Positions 25,780 through 33,262 of a DNA stretch of 33,262 bases are shown here, piece after piece. Every line of letters starts with the position of its first letter. Position 1 is the stretch's first letter. Under the pieces are notes generated by a model. That model had not been told where the DNA came from. It saw nothing but the letters and a program-made list of their open reading frames with translations, and ran no database searches. Source of the DNA: Beijerinckiaceae bacterium (GTDB taxonomy: Bacteria; Pseudomonadota; Alphaproteobacteria; Rhizobiales; Beijerinckiaceae); the NCBI GenBank assembly GCA_947453155.1, contig CANGFE010000025.1:1-33262 (forward strand), written 5' to 3'. The translations under genes were made by a program, and so were the position numbers.

Positions 25780-26145
25780 ATGCGTATGGTCCTGAGATCC
25801 AAGATCCACAATGCGACGGTCACAGAGGCCAATCTTGCCTATATTGGCTCGATTACCATTGATGCCGATCTGATCGAGCGCGTGGACCTCTGGCCGGGAG
25901 AGCGCGTGCTCGTCGTCTCCAACACATCCGGCGCGCGGCTTGAGACTTATGTCATCAAGGGCGAGCGCGGCTCTGGAAATATCTGCATGAATGGCGCCGC
26001 AGCGCATCTCATCAAAGAAGGCGAAGAGATCATCATCATGGGCTTTGAATTGGCTGACCAGCCGATCACGCCCAAGGTGATCTTGGTCGACAAGAAAAAC
26101 CGCTTCTTGCAGGACCTGACGGAAAAGCCCAGCACTACGGTCTGA
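25780..26145 (+). CDS. panD: Aspartate 1-decarboxylase proenzyme
   Basis: PanD decarboxylates aspartate to beta-alanine for pantothenate and CoA synthesis. It self-cleaves to form a pyruvoyl group. The 121-residue product aligns along its length: [15 protein letters not shown], the processing site Y-I-G-S (Gly23/Ser24), and conserved [25 protein letters not shown]. The frame opens earlier (25714), but the upstream part is not family-like; ATG 25780 or 25786 is the real start. The usual H-A-D-L before the cleavage site reads E-A-N-L here, an unusual but non-catalytic change. No panB or panC is nearby. Confidence 0.93.
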   Translation: MRMVLRSKIHNATVTEANLAYIGSITIDADLIERVDLWPGERVLVVSNTSGARLETYVIKGERGSGNICMNGAAAHLIKEGEEIIIMGFELADQPITPKVILVDKKNRFLQDLTEKPSTTV

Positions 26146-26169
26146 TCGAGATTTTTACGGAAAAAAGCT

Positions 26170-26245
<76 letters not shown>

Positions 26246-26398
26246 AAGCTGGCGTGTATGTAGCGAGCGCCCCCCGGCCTGTCAACGAGAGCAACCCCGC
26301 AAAAGATCCCCCGAAGAAGGCGCATTCAGCCCTTGCGGCATCGCTTGCGGGGAGCGGAGCGGCCAGCTAAACCGGAAGAGGATAGTTCTGGAGCTTCC

Positions 26399-26695
26399 AT
26401 GCGCGCGATCCTTGATCTCATTTTGCTCATTCTGCAGCTCTACAGCTGGATCATCATTGCCATCGCTATTTTCTCATGGCTCTTGGCTTTTGGTGTGCTC
26501 AACATCCGCAATGATTTTGTGCGTTCCATCTGGAACGCGCTTCTCGCGGTGACAGAGCCTGTGCTCATGCCCTTGCGGCGACGCCTGCCAAATCTCGGCG
26601 GTCTTGATCTGTCGCCCGTCGTCGTCCTGCTCGGCATTTTCTTCCTCGAGCGCGTGATCCTCTATTACGTCTATCCGGCCGTGATGGGCTTCTAA
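26399..26695 (+). CDS. YggT family membrane protein
   Basis: A 98-residue inner-membrane protein with two hydrophobic segments (about 5-30, LILLILQLYSWIIIAIAIFSWLL, and about 72-96, SPVVVLLGIFFLERVILYYVY) and the YggT consensus between them (RSIWNALLAVTEPVLMPLRRRLPNLGGLDLSP). YggT proteins are linked with osmotic stress, ion handling and, in some lineages, cell division; the biochemical role is unknown. ATG 26399 is used; the 22 upstream in-frame residues are not family-like. It is translationally coupled to the next gene through a TAATG overlap. Confidence 0.93.
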   Translation: MRAILDLILLILQLYSWIIIAIAIFSWLLAFGVLNIRNDFVRSIWNALLAVTEPVLMPLRRRLPNLGGLDLSPVVVLLGIFFLERVILYYVYPAVMGF

Positions 26696-27018
26696 TGACC
26701 GGCAAGCCCTGGTCCTTGCGGCCTGACGGGCTTGTTGTGGACGTCCGGCTGACGCCCCGCGCGGCCATGGATCGCATCGACGGGATCGAGACCCTCTCCG
26801 ACGGCCTGCCCGTCCTCAAAGCCCGCGTGCGTGCCGTGCCTGAAAAGGGCCGCGCCAATGAGGCAATCCTCAAATTGCTGGCCAAAACGCTCGGCCTGCC
26901 CGCCTCCCGCGCTCGCCTGCTCTCTGGTGAGACCGCCCGACGAAAGTCCGTGTTTCTGGAAGGCGACCCGCAGGCCCTCGCCCAAAGCCTGATAGCGGTC
27001 CTTGATTCCAAGGGCTAG
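26695..27018 (+). CDS. YggU family protein (DUF167 / UPF0235)
   Basis: A 107-residue soluble protein of the DUF167 family. The consensus is clear: VDVRLTPRAAMDRIDGI, then LKARVRAVPEKGRANEAILKLLAKTLGLPASRARLLSGETARRKSVFLEG. Its ATG shares an A with the stop of yggT (TAATG), so the two are co-translated, the same yggT-yggU pairing seen widely in proteobacteria. Function is unknown; the pairing suggests one process. Confidence 0.93.
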   Translation: MTGKPWSLRPDGLVVDVRLTPRAAMDRIDGIETLSDGLPVLKARVRAVPEKGRANEAILKLLAKTLGLPASRARLLSGETARRKSVFLEGDPQALAQSLIAVLDSKG

Positions 27019-27076
27019 GTGCACCGCAGCATATTCCGCACTACCATAGCGGAGCAGATGAGGCGGAGAGCAAGCG

Positions 27077-28135
27077 ATGGCCGTGACGCTGAAAACCAAT
27101 CCGGGACATTTTTTCGAAGATTTCCGCCTCGGCCAAATATTGCGCCATGCGACACCGCGCACAGTCACGACAGGCGATGTCGCGCTTTACACCGCGCTCA
27201 CGGGCTCACGCTTTGCCGTGCAATCGTCGGATGAATTTGCGCGCAGCCTTGGTTATCCGCAAAGCCCCATCGATGATCTTCTGACCTTTCACATGGTCTT
27301 CGGCAAAACCGTGCCGGATGTCTCGCTGAATGCCGTCGCCAATCTCGGCTATGCCGCTTGCCGCTTTCTTGCGCCCGTCTATCCGGGTGACACTTTGTCT
27401 TCTGTTTCCGAAGTCATCGGCTTGAAGGAAAATTCCAACAAGCAGACGGGTGTTGTCTATGTGCGCTCGAAAGGCTTCAATCAGCATGGCGTGACCGTGC
27501 TCGATTATGTGCGCTGGGTGATGGTGCGCAAACGCGATATCAATGCAGCCATTGTCGAAGAGAAAGTGCCCGAGCTGCCAAAAGCACTCACGCCTTCCGA
27601 GATTGGTGCAGCTTGTCCGCCTCTTGCGCGCGAAAAATTCGATCTTGAATTATCTGGCGCGCCGCATCGCTTTGGCGATTACCAAAAAGGTGAGCGCATT
27701 GATCATGTCGATGGCATGACTGTGGAAGAAGCCGAGCATATGACCGCGACGCGGCTTTATCAAAACACAGCGAAAGTGCATTTCAACCAATTTACCGAAG
27801 GACAAGGCCGCTTTGGTCGCCGTCTGATCTATGGCGGCCATGTCATTTCATTGGCGCGCGCACTGAGCTTCAACGGTCTTGGTAATGCGTTTCATATTGC
27901 GGCCATTAATGCGGGACGCCATGTTGCGCCTTTATTTGCGGGCCTCACAGTGCATGCCTGGAGCGAAATTCTCGAGACGGCAGAGATCCCAGGTCGTTCA
28001 GATGTTGGCGCTCTGCGCATCCGCACCATTGCAACAAAAGACAAGACCTGCGCCTCTTTCCCTGACAAAGAGGGCGATAGCACTGATCCGGCCGTCATTC
28101 TGGATCTGGATTATTGGGCGCTTATTCCGCGCTGA
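27077..28135 (+). CDS. MaoC-type double-hotdog hydratase, candidate mesaconyl-CoA hydratase
   Basis: A 352-residue protein with two MaoC-like hotdog halves. The first is near FFEDFRLGQILRHATPRTVTTGDVALYTALTGSRF. The second is near FGDYQKGERIDHVDGMTVEEAEHM, continuing to FGRRLIYGGHVISLARALSFNG. Length and these motifs match mesaconyl-C1-CoA hydratase (beta-methylmalyl-CoA dehydratase) of the ethylmalonyl-CoA pathway, which lets bacteria lacking the glyoxylate cycle assimilate C2 compounds. No other gene of that pathway is in the window, so the specific name rests on sequence resemblance from memory. It is convergent with the esterase gene with one base between the stops. Confidence 0.78.
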   Translation: MAVTLKTNPGHFFEDFRLGQILRHATPRTVTTGDVALYTALTGSRFAVQSSDEFARSLGYPQSPIDDLLTFHMVFGKTVPDVSLNAVANLGYAACRFLAPVYPGDTLSSVSEVIGLKENSNKQTGVVYVRSKGFNQHGVTVLDYVRWVMVRKRDINAAIVEEKVPELPKALTPSEIGAACPPLAREKFDLELSGAPHRFGDYQKGERIDHVDGMTVEEAEHMTATRLYQNTAKVHFNQFTEGQGRFGRRLIYGGHVISLARALSFNGLGNAFHIAAINAGRHVAPLFAGLTVHAWSEILETAEIPGRSDVGALRIRTIATKDKTCASFPDKEGDSTDPAVILDLDYWALIPR

Positions 28136-28136
28136 A

Positions 28137-29072
28137 TTATTGCGGGGCGCGCTTCAGCAAAAATTCCCACATGAGGCGCGCGCCATCGAGATCATTATTC
28201 TGCGCGCCCACGGGCATGCCGCGCGAGCCTGACAAGCGGCGACCAGGGATTGTGTGTCCACCGCCTTCAACTTTGATAAATTCAACAGGCGCGCGACATC
28301 CCACGCCGTGATCAATCAGAACTCGCGAGCCATCATTGCGGTCACGATCAACAATCGTCTCGCTGCGCTGGCCGGAACATTGTGCGGCCTTGCTGAACAA
28401 AGCATAGGTTGCTTCGGATGAGAGAACATCGCGCGGGCCTTCAGGCATATGCGCAATGCCGCCGTTAAAGGGCACCATCGGATCAGCGGTGCCATTCATC
28501 AACATGAAAGCCACAGGCTGCACGGGATTGCAGGATGCAGCCCATTCAACCGGCATATTGGCGACAAAGGCGCCGACGCCCGAAAAGAGATCGCTCTGCT
28601 CGCAAGCAATTTTCATGGCGAGCATGCCGCCACCCGAGACACCCGCCACATAAATGCGTCGGTGACTGGCAACACCCTGTTCGATCAAACGTGTCGCCAG
28701 AGCACGAAGAAAAGCGGCATCATCAGGCGCGGGTTCGCCGGGCTTGGCGCGACCCCAATAGCCATCCACTGCATCAGGATAAACGACGGTTGCGCCGACT
28801 TTGCGCGCGGCCATATCCACGCCGAGATTGCGGCGTGCGCGCAGGCCCGCACCAGAGCCACCCGCACCACCATGCAAAACCATGATCACCGGACGGCGAC
28901 GCTTTTTCAGCCGATCAAATTCAACCAGAGTTGCCGTGCGCTTCACACCATCAATGGTCAGCGTGACGCGCCCATAGGCGGCTTGCGCGGGCTGCTGGTC
29001 GAAGAAGAGGCCGCTGACAAGGGCGACGGCAAAAGCTGCGATGGCGCTGAAGCGGGGGAGGAGTGTGAACAT
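28137..29072 (-). CDS. Secreted LpqC-like esterase / polyhydroxybutyrate depolymerase family hydrolase
   Basis: An alpha/beta hydrolase of 311 residues starting at ATG 29072 with a signal peptide (MFTLLPRFSAIAAFAVALVSG..., cleavage near PAQA about residue 31). The oxyanion HGG motif (VLHGGAGGSG, 67-69), nucleophile elbow AGVSGGGM (Ser146), acid region MNGTADPMVPFNGG (Asp) and histidine in VEGGGHTIPGR complete the catalytic triad. The family (COG3509, esterase_phb) includes feruloyl esterases and extracellular PHB depolymerases. The open frame extends upstream to 29543, but that part overlaps the divergent hydrolase gene and is spurious. Confidence 0.88.
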   Translation of the reverse strand: MFTLLPRFSAIAAFAVALVSGLFFDQQPAQAAYGRVTLTIDGVKRTATLVEFDRLKKRRRPVIMVLHGGAGGSGAGLRARRNLGVDMAARKVGATVVYPDAVDGYWGRAKPGEPAPDDAAFLRALATRLIEQGVASHRRIYVAGVSGGGMLAMKIACEQSDLFSGVGAFVANMPVEWAASCNPVQPVAFMLMNGTADPMVPFNGGIAHMPEGPRDVLSSEATYALFSKAAQCSGQRSETIVDRDRNDGSRVLIDHGVGCRAPVEFIKVEGGGHTIPGRRLSGSRGMPVGAQNNDLDGARLMWEFLLKRAPQ

Positions 29073-29180
29073 GGTGCAATTGTGAGGGAAGCCGCGCCAT
29101 CCTGCAAGGCTGCGCAACTTTGCGCTTTGACCTTGAGGGGGCGGCACGGCATGATGGCGCGAAAAGACGGGAGGAAAATC

Positions 29181-30071
29181 ATGCAGGATGCCACAGCAGC
29201 GCCAAAGGTCTGGCTGGATTTGGACCAAGCGGCTCTGGATGCAGCCTATGATCAATCGGTTTACGCGCCCAATCAAAGCGCGGTTCACGATCGACGCATG
29301 ATGATGTCGGCCATTGCTTTGCAGCGGCTGGGCGAACCCCAAGTCATTGCCTATGGCGCTGGCCAAAACCACACGTTCGATCTCTACCGTGCCAAGGGGA
29401 CCAATCGCCCGCTCGCCATCTATGTTCATGGTGGCGCCTGGAAGAATGGACGCGCGCGCGATTTCGCTGTTCTCGCAGAAGTCTTTGTGAATGCCGGCGC
29501 GCATTGCGCCATTCTCGATTTCGATCTGGTGCAAGATTGCCAAGGCGATCTGTTGCCCATGGTCGAACAGGTGCGCCGCGCAACGGCCAAAATCTGCGCA
29601 GAAGCGGCATCATTCGGGGCTGATCCAGCGCGCATTCATGTTATTGGCCATTCGTCCGGTGGCCATATGGGCGGCTGTATTGTGACGACCGATTGGCAAA
29701 GGCACTTCGGCCTGTCGCAAAACATTCTGTGCGGCGGCATGCTGTTTTCGGGCATGTATGAATTGGAGCCCGTGCGTCGCTCAAAGCGTTCGGAATATGT
29801 CGCCTTTACCGAAGAGACGGTCGAGAAACTCTCTGCCATCCGTCATATCGACAAAATCGCCTGCCCGCTCATTCTGGCGTATGGCACGCTAGAAACGCCT
29901 GAATTTCAGCGCCAAACGCGCGAGTTTCATACGGCGGTCACAGCAGCCGGCAAGCCCGCCACGCTTTATGTCGGCACGGGCTATAATCATTTTGAATTGT
30001 TGGAAACGCTCGCCAATCCTTACGGATTGCTCGGCCATCCGGCACTCAAGCAGATGGGATTGGCGAGCTAA
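29181..30071 (+). CDS. Alpha/beta hydrolase, kynurenine-formamidase/carboxylesterase-like
   Basis: A cytoplasmic alpha/beta hydrolase of 296 residues. The oxyanion motif is YVHGGAW (83-87), the nucleophile elbow is IGHSSGGH (Ser about 158), the acid lies near AYGTLETPEFQRQ, and the histidine is in GYNHFELLETL. The HGGAW and GHSSGGH combination and the E-x-P-E-F-x-R-Q segment resemble arylformamidase-like enzymes, but the substrate is not proven. A very good Shine-Dalgarno (GGGAGGAAAATC) sets ATG 29181; the much longer open frame to 28449 is antisense to the esterase gene. It ends three bases from the grxD stop, tail to tail. Confidence 0.85.
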   Translation: MQDATAAPKVWLDLDQAALDAAYDQSVYAPNQSAVHDRRMMMSAIALQRLGEPQVIAYGAGQNHTFDLYRAKGTNRPLAIYVHGGAWKNGRARDFAVLAEVFVNAGAHCAILDFDLVQDCQGDLLPMVEQVRRATAKICAEAASFGADPARIHVIGHSSGGHMGGCIVTTDWQRHFGLSQNILCGGMLFSGMYELEPVRRSKRSEYVAFTEETVEKLSAIRHIDKIACPLILAYGTLETPEFQRQTREFHTAVTAAGKPATLYVGTGYNHFELLETLANPYGLLGHPALKQMGLAS

Positions 30072-30074
30072 ATT

Positions 30075-30413
30075 TTAAGCCTTGGCAGGCTGCAGAGCGA
30101 TACCGTTTTCAGCGAAATGGGCGGCAAGTTCGCCCGCCTGAAACATTTCGCGCACGATGTCGCAACCGCCGACAAATTCGCCCTTCACATAGAGCTGCGG
30201 GATCGTCGGCCAATTGGCGAAATCCTTGATGCCTTGGCGAATGCCCTCGTCTTCGAGCACATTGATGCCCTTATAGGGCACGCCCAAATGGTCAAGAATC
30301 TGCACAACCTGACCAGAGAAACCGCACATCGGAAAATCAGGCGTGCCTTTCATGAAGAGCACGACATCATTGCCGGTGACTTCGTTTTTGATCTGCGCCT
30401 GCACGTCGGTCAT
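30075..30413 (-). CDS. grxD: Monothiol glutaredoxin (Grx4 type)
   Basis: A 112-residue CGFS-class glutaredoxin that carries and delivers [2Fe-2S] clusters with glutathione. The active site is [12 protein letters not shown] (Cys30). Other conserved segments are [27 protein letters not shown] and the C-terminal EMFQAGEL. It lies downstream of bolA on the same strand; BolA and CGFS glutaredoxins form heterodimers, so the order matches function. ATG 30413 fits the family start. Confidence 0.96.
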   Translation of the reverse strand: MTDVQAQIKNEVTGNDVVLFMKGTPDFPMCGFSGQVVQILDHLGVPYKGINVLEDEGIRQGIKDFANWPTIPQLYVKGEFVGGCDIVREMFQAGELAAHFAENGIALQPAKA

Positions 30414-30473
30414 GTCTCAATTCCTCTGATCGGGCGGAGGTCAAGGTTCCGCCGGGTGCCGTCAATATAATCG

Positions 30474-30502
30474 CGCCTGACGGGCTTCGCCAGTGTCAGG
30501 CG
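30474..30502 (-). terminator. Possible terminator-like hairpin after bolA
   Basis: CGCCTGAC (30474-30481) and GTCAGGCG (30495-30502) form a perfect 8-base stem overlapping the bolA stop, with a 13-base loop. On the minus strand it is followed by an A/T-rich stretch (ATTATATT) but no T-run. It may attenuate transcription between bolA and grxD. Confidence 0.35.
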
Positions 30503-30729
30503 GGCGCGCTGGTGGTCAGCGCCAAAGCATGCAATTCGCCGCCCATACGGCCCTTGAGCGCCCCATAGACCAGCTGATGCTGCTGGACGCGGGTCTTGCC
30601 CTTGAAGGCCGAGGAGACAACGGTCGCGGCATAATGATCGCCATCGCCCGCCAAATCCGTGATCTGCACGACGGCATCCGGAAAGGCTTCCTTGATCAGC
30701 GTCTCAATATCTTTTGCCTGCATAGCCAT
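30496..30729 (-). CDS. bolA: BolA family protein
   Basis: A 77-residue BolA-like protein, small version (BolA/IbaG type). The class KH-like fold core is recognisable in IETLIKEAFPDAVVQITDLAGDGDHYAATVVSSAFKGKTRVQQHQLVYGALKGRMGGELHALAL, including the conserved His that binds iron in the heterodimer with CGFS glutaredoxin. The gene follows purL by 12 bases and its ribosome site (TGAGGA) overlaps the purL stop, so translation is likely coupled. grxD follows 82 bases later. The role is Fe-S cluster trafficking or regulation rather than purine synthesis. Confidence 0.94.
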   Translation of the reverse strand: MAMQAKDIETLIKEAFPDAVVQITDLAGDGDHYAATVVSSAFKGKTRVQQHQLVYGALKGRMGGELHALALTTSAPA

Positions 30730-30741
30730 TTTTGAAAATCC

Positions 30742-32946
30742 TCAACCCTGTCCGGCCATATAGGCGGGCAGCCAACCTTCATGCGCACCATCGAGTGCCG
30801 AAATCGCCACGGGCTTTTCACCCGGCAGCTCCAGCACATCGCCACCCGTCGTGCCGACAATGGCAGCAGGCACACCCTTCGCCTTGGCATCTGCCAAAAT
30901 CTTCTGTGCCTCATCTGCGCTGGCGCTCAAGAGATAGCGGCCCTGATCTTCACCAAAGAGCATGGCGTGCGGATTAGCGCCCAGATCGCAGGTGAGCTTG
31001 GCGCCGACCTTACCGGCCATCGCCATTTCAGCCAGCGCAACAGCCAGACCACCGTCTGACAAATCATGCACGGCATCGACGCGAACCGCATCAATGAGAC
31101 CGCGCACGAAATCGCCATTGCGGCGCTCGGCCACCAGATCAACCGGCGGTGGCGCACCTTCTTCGCGGCCACACACATCGCGCAGATAAACAGACTGACC
31201 AAGCCAGCCCTTTGTCTCGCCAATCAGAATGATTTGCTGTCCGGCCTTTTTGAAAGCAACGGAGGCCGATTTGGTGACATCAGCGATCACACCAACGCCG
31301 CCAATCGACGGCGTCGGCAAAATGCCGCGACCTTGCGTTTCATTATAGAGCGACACATTGCCTGACACGATCGGGAAATCGAGCGCGCGCGCGGCATCAC
31401 CAATGCCTTCAAGGCAACCAACCAGCTGGCCCATATATTCAGGCTTTTCGGGATTGCCGAAATTCAGATTGTCGGTGAGCGCGAGCGGCAAAGCACCTGT
31501 TGCAGTGATATTGCGCCAAGCTTCGGCTACGGCCTGCTTGCCGCCTTCAACCGGATCGGCTTCGCAATAGCGTTGCGTGACATCGGTGGTAAGTGCGAGA
31601 CCTTTCGGACCATCGCCAATGCGCACCACGCCTGCATCTCCACCCGGCTGCTGCACGCTATTGCCGAGAATAAGATGATCATATTGTTCCCAGACCCAAC
31701 GCTTGGAGCAAAGGTCCGGCGTACCCAGCAAATGCACAAGCGCATCGGCATTTGATTTCGGCGGCTTCACAGAAGCGGCTTCAATGACGGGCTTTTTTGG
31801 TGTTGGCACATGTGGGCGATCATAGACGGGCGCTTCATCGCCCAATTCCATGATTGGCAGATCGGCTTCAATCTTGCCCTTGTGCTTGATCACGAAACGC
31901 TTCGTGTCTGTCGTCTTGCCGATAATGGCAAAGTCGAGGCCCCATTTCACGAAAATCGCTTCAGCTTCTTTTTCTTTCGCCGGATCGAGCACCATGAGCA
32001 TGCGCTCTTGGCTTTCCGACAACATCATTTCATAAGCGCTCATGCCTTCTTCGCGGCACGGCACTTTATCGAGATCGAGCTCGATGCCGAGACCGCCCTT
32101 CGCGCCCATTTCAACGGCGGAAGAGGTGAGACCTGCCGCACCCATATCTTGAATGGCGATCACGCAGCCCTTGGCCATGATTTCAAGGCAGGCTTCGAGC
32201 AAAAGTTTTTCGGAGAAAGGATCGCCGACCTGCACGGTGGGACGCTTTTCTTCCGCATCCGCTTCGAACGAGGCAGAGGCCATGGTCGCACCATGAATGC
32301 CATCACGGCCTGTCTTCGAGCCGAGATACACAATCGGGCGACCAACGCCTGTTGCCTTGGCATAGAAAATCTCGTCCGACTTGGCGAGACCCACCGCCAT
32401 GGCATTGACGAGAATGTTGCCGTCATAACGCGTGTGGAAATTCACCGAGCCGCCAACTGTCGGCACGCCGAAGGAATTGCCGTAACCGCCAATGCCAGCA
32501 ACAACGCCCGACACGAGATGGCGCGTCTTGGGATGGTCCGGCGCACCGAAACGCAGCAGGTTCAAACAAGCGATTGGACGCGCACCCATGGTGAACACGT
32601 CACGCAAAATGCCACCCACACCCGTCGCCGCGCCCTGATAGGGCTCGATGAAAGACGGATGGTTATGGCTTTCCATTTTGAAGACGCAGGCCTGTCCATC
32701 GCCAATGTCGATGACGCCCGCATTTTCGCCCGGGCCTTGGATGACCCACGGCGCCTTGGTCGGCAATTTGCGCAAATGCATGCGCGAGGATTTGTAGGAA
32801 CAATGCTCGTTCCACATGGCCGAGAAAATGCCCAACTCAGTGATCGAAGGCGCGCGGCCGATCAGCTTGAGAATGCGCTCATATTCGTCCGGCTTCAGAC
32901 CATGTTCGGCAACAAGCTGGGGCGTGATTTCAATCGACTGGCTCAA
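30742..32946 (-). CDS. purL: Phosphoribosylformylglycinamidine synthase subunit PurL
   Basis: The small-type (734-residue) synthase subunit of the PurSQL complex, which converts FGAR to FGAM in purine synthesis using ammonia from PurQ. Family landmarks include [22 protein letters not shown] near the N-terminus, [47 protein letters not shown] (ATP/Mg site), and a second set in the C-terminal half ([34 protein letters not shown]). The start is a TTG at 32946: no ATG or GTG lies upstream in frame close by, a GAGGG ribosome site is seven bases before it, and the encoded N-terminus ([16 protein letters not shown]) matches the family. It is downstream of purQ and upstream of bolA. Confidence 0.97.
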   Translation of the reverse strand: MSQSIEITPQLVAEHGLKPDEYERILKLIGRAPSITELGIFSAMWNEHCSYKSSRMHLRKLPTKAPWVIQGPGENAGVIDIGDGQACVFKMESHNHPSFIEPYQGAATGVGGILRDVFTMGARPIACLNLLRFGAPDHPKTRHLVSGVVAGIGGYGNSFGVPTVGGSVNFHTRYDGNILVNAMAVGLAKSDEIFYAKATGVGRPIVYLGSKTGRDGIHGATMASASFEADAEEKRPTVQVGDPFSEKLLLEACLEIMAKGCVIAIQDMGAAGLTSSAVEMGAKGGLGIELDLDKVPCREEGMSAYEMMLSESQERMLMVLDPAKEKEAEAIFVKWGLDFAIIGKTTDTKRFVIKHKGKIEADLPIMELGDEAPVYDRPHVPTPKKPVIEAASVKPPKSNADALVHLLGTPDLCSKRWVWEQYDHLILGNSVQQPGGDAGVVRIGDGPKGLALTTDVTQRYCEADPVEGGKQAVAEAWRNITATGALPLALTDNLNFGNPEKPEYMGQLVGCLEGIGDAARALDFPIVSGNVSLYNETQGRGILPTPSIGGVGVIADVTKSASVAFKKAGQQIILIGETKGWLGQSVYLRDVCGREEGAPPPVDLVAERRNGDFVRGLIDAVRVDAVHDLSDGGLAVALAEMAMAGKVGAKLTCDLGANPHAMLFGEDQGRYLLSASADEAQKILADAKAKGVPAAIVGTTGGDVLELPGEKPVAISALDGAHEGWLPAYMAGQG

Positions 32947-33006
32947 GTAGAGGCCCTCTGTCAGCGGGCTTTTAAAACGGCCCGGGGAGCTATGTTTCGC
33001 GCCTGT

Positions 33007-33262
33007 TCAGGCTGCAACGAGGCTTTTGAAGAGACCCGCGCCATCAATGCCGCCCACCAGCGGATCAATGAGGTTTTCCGGATGCGGCATCATGCCAAGC
33101 ACATTGCGCTTGTCTGAATAAATGCCGGCAATTTCATTGGTCGACCCATTCGGATTGGCAAGACCGCCCACGACACCCTTTTCATCGCAATAGCGGAACG
33201 CCACGCGACCTTCACCTTCAAGGCGCTTGATCGTCTCATCATCAGCTTCGTAATTGCCTTCG
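33007..33262 (-). CDS. purQ: Phosphoribosylformylglycinamidine synthase glutaminase subunit PurQ (3' part only)
   Basis: The C-terminal 84 residues of PurQ; the gene runs off the window's right edge. PurQ is the glutaminase that supplies ammonia to PurL. The visible part has [28 protein letters not shown] and the catalytic His/Glu of the class I amidotransferase triad in [12 protein letters not shown]. The catalytic cysteine lies outside the window. The stop is 60 bases upstream of the purL TTG start, fitting one purQ-purL transcript. Confidence 0.96.
   Translation of the reverse strand, partial: EGNYEADDETIKRLEGEGRVAFRYCDEKGVVGGLANPNGSTNEIAGIYSDKRNVLGMMPHPENLIDPLVGGIDGAGLFKSLVAA

Noticed and set aside
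28449-29180. Upstream in-frame extension (244 codons) of the alpha/beta hydrolase
   Set aside because: It is antisense to the LpqC-like esterase; the GGGAGGA ribosome site defines ATG 29181.
31810-33117. 435-codon plus-strand open frame opposite purL
   Set aside because: It is antisense to purL and purQ, which have full family motifs. The translation is low-quality (His/Arg/Phe-rich) and matches nothing.

Overview
This window is chromosomal DNA from an alphaproteobacterium, most likely of the order Hyphomicrobiales (Rhizobiales). The reasons are a cyclic beta-1,2-glucan exporter of the NdvA/ChvA type, the divergent secA / periplasmic parvulin / argJ cluster, a purL-bolA-grxD block, a SWIB-domain mini-protein, a candidate mesaconyl-CoA hydratase of the ethylmalonyl-CoA pathway, and very short conserved genes (yggT-yggU). 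The DNA looks moderately GC-rich; I did not compute composition. I see no insertion sequence, phage, CRISPR array or defence island. The content is mostly housekeeping with a short accessory transport/catabolism stretch.

Layout. Bases 1-8350: priA, a palindromic repeat, argJ, a secreted parvulin-type prolyl isomerase, and secA behind a structured 329-base leader/promoter region, then a small methyltransferase. Bases 8560-12500: a small secreted glycine-rich protein, then a minus-strand run of xerD, accA and a lipoprotein L,D-transpeptidase-type protein. Bases 12646-16184: a fused shikimate kinase/3-dehydroquinate synthase convergent on ndvA. Bases 16376-20295: the two 3-oxoacid CoA-transferase subunits and a fused TctA-TctB transporter permease, separated by a 474-base region with palindromes and four copies of a TATGCTGC motif. 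Bases 20346-24000: an endonuclease/exonuclease/phosphatase-family protein, a 53-residue proline-rich ORF, a SWIB protein, and a coupled operon of an Ldh-family dehydrogenase and a TctC-type binding protein. Bases 24200-27020: two small unknown genes, a DnaQ-like exonuclease, panD, tRNA-Ala(CGC), yggT and yggU. Bases 27077-33262: a MaoC-type hydratase, two alpha/beta hydrolases, grxD, bolA, purL and the 3' part of purQ.

How the genes fit together. SecA and the periplasmic isomerase serve protein export and folding. AroKB, ArgJ, AccA, PanD and PurL/PurQ are biosynthetic. The fused TctAB, TctC and the Ldh enzyme could together import and oxidise a hydroxycarboxylate, although the parts are split between two loci. 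GrxD and BolA form the usual Fe-S partner pair, and bolA is translationally coupled to purL.

The most noteworthy points are: the AroK-AroB fusion that keeps a good internal ribosome binding site at the domain junction; the TctA-TctB fusion with a repeat-rich upstream region; the structured secA leader; and several small uncharacterised proteins. I did not find a clearly new multi-gene system.
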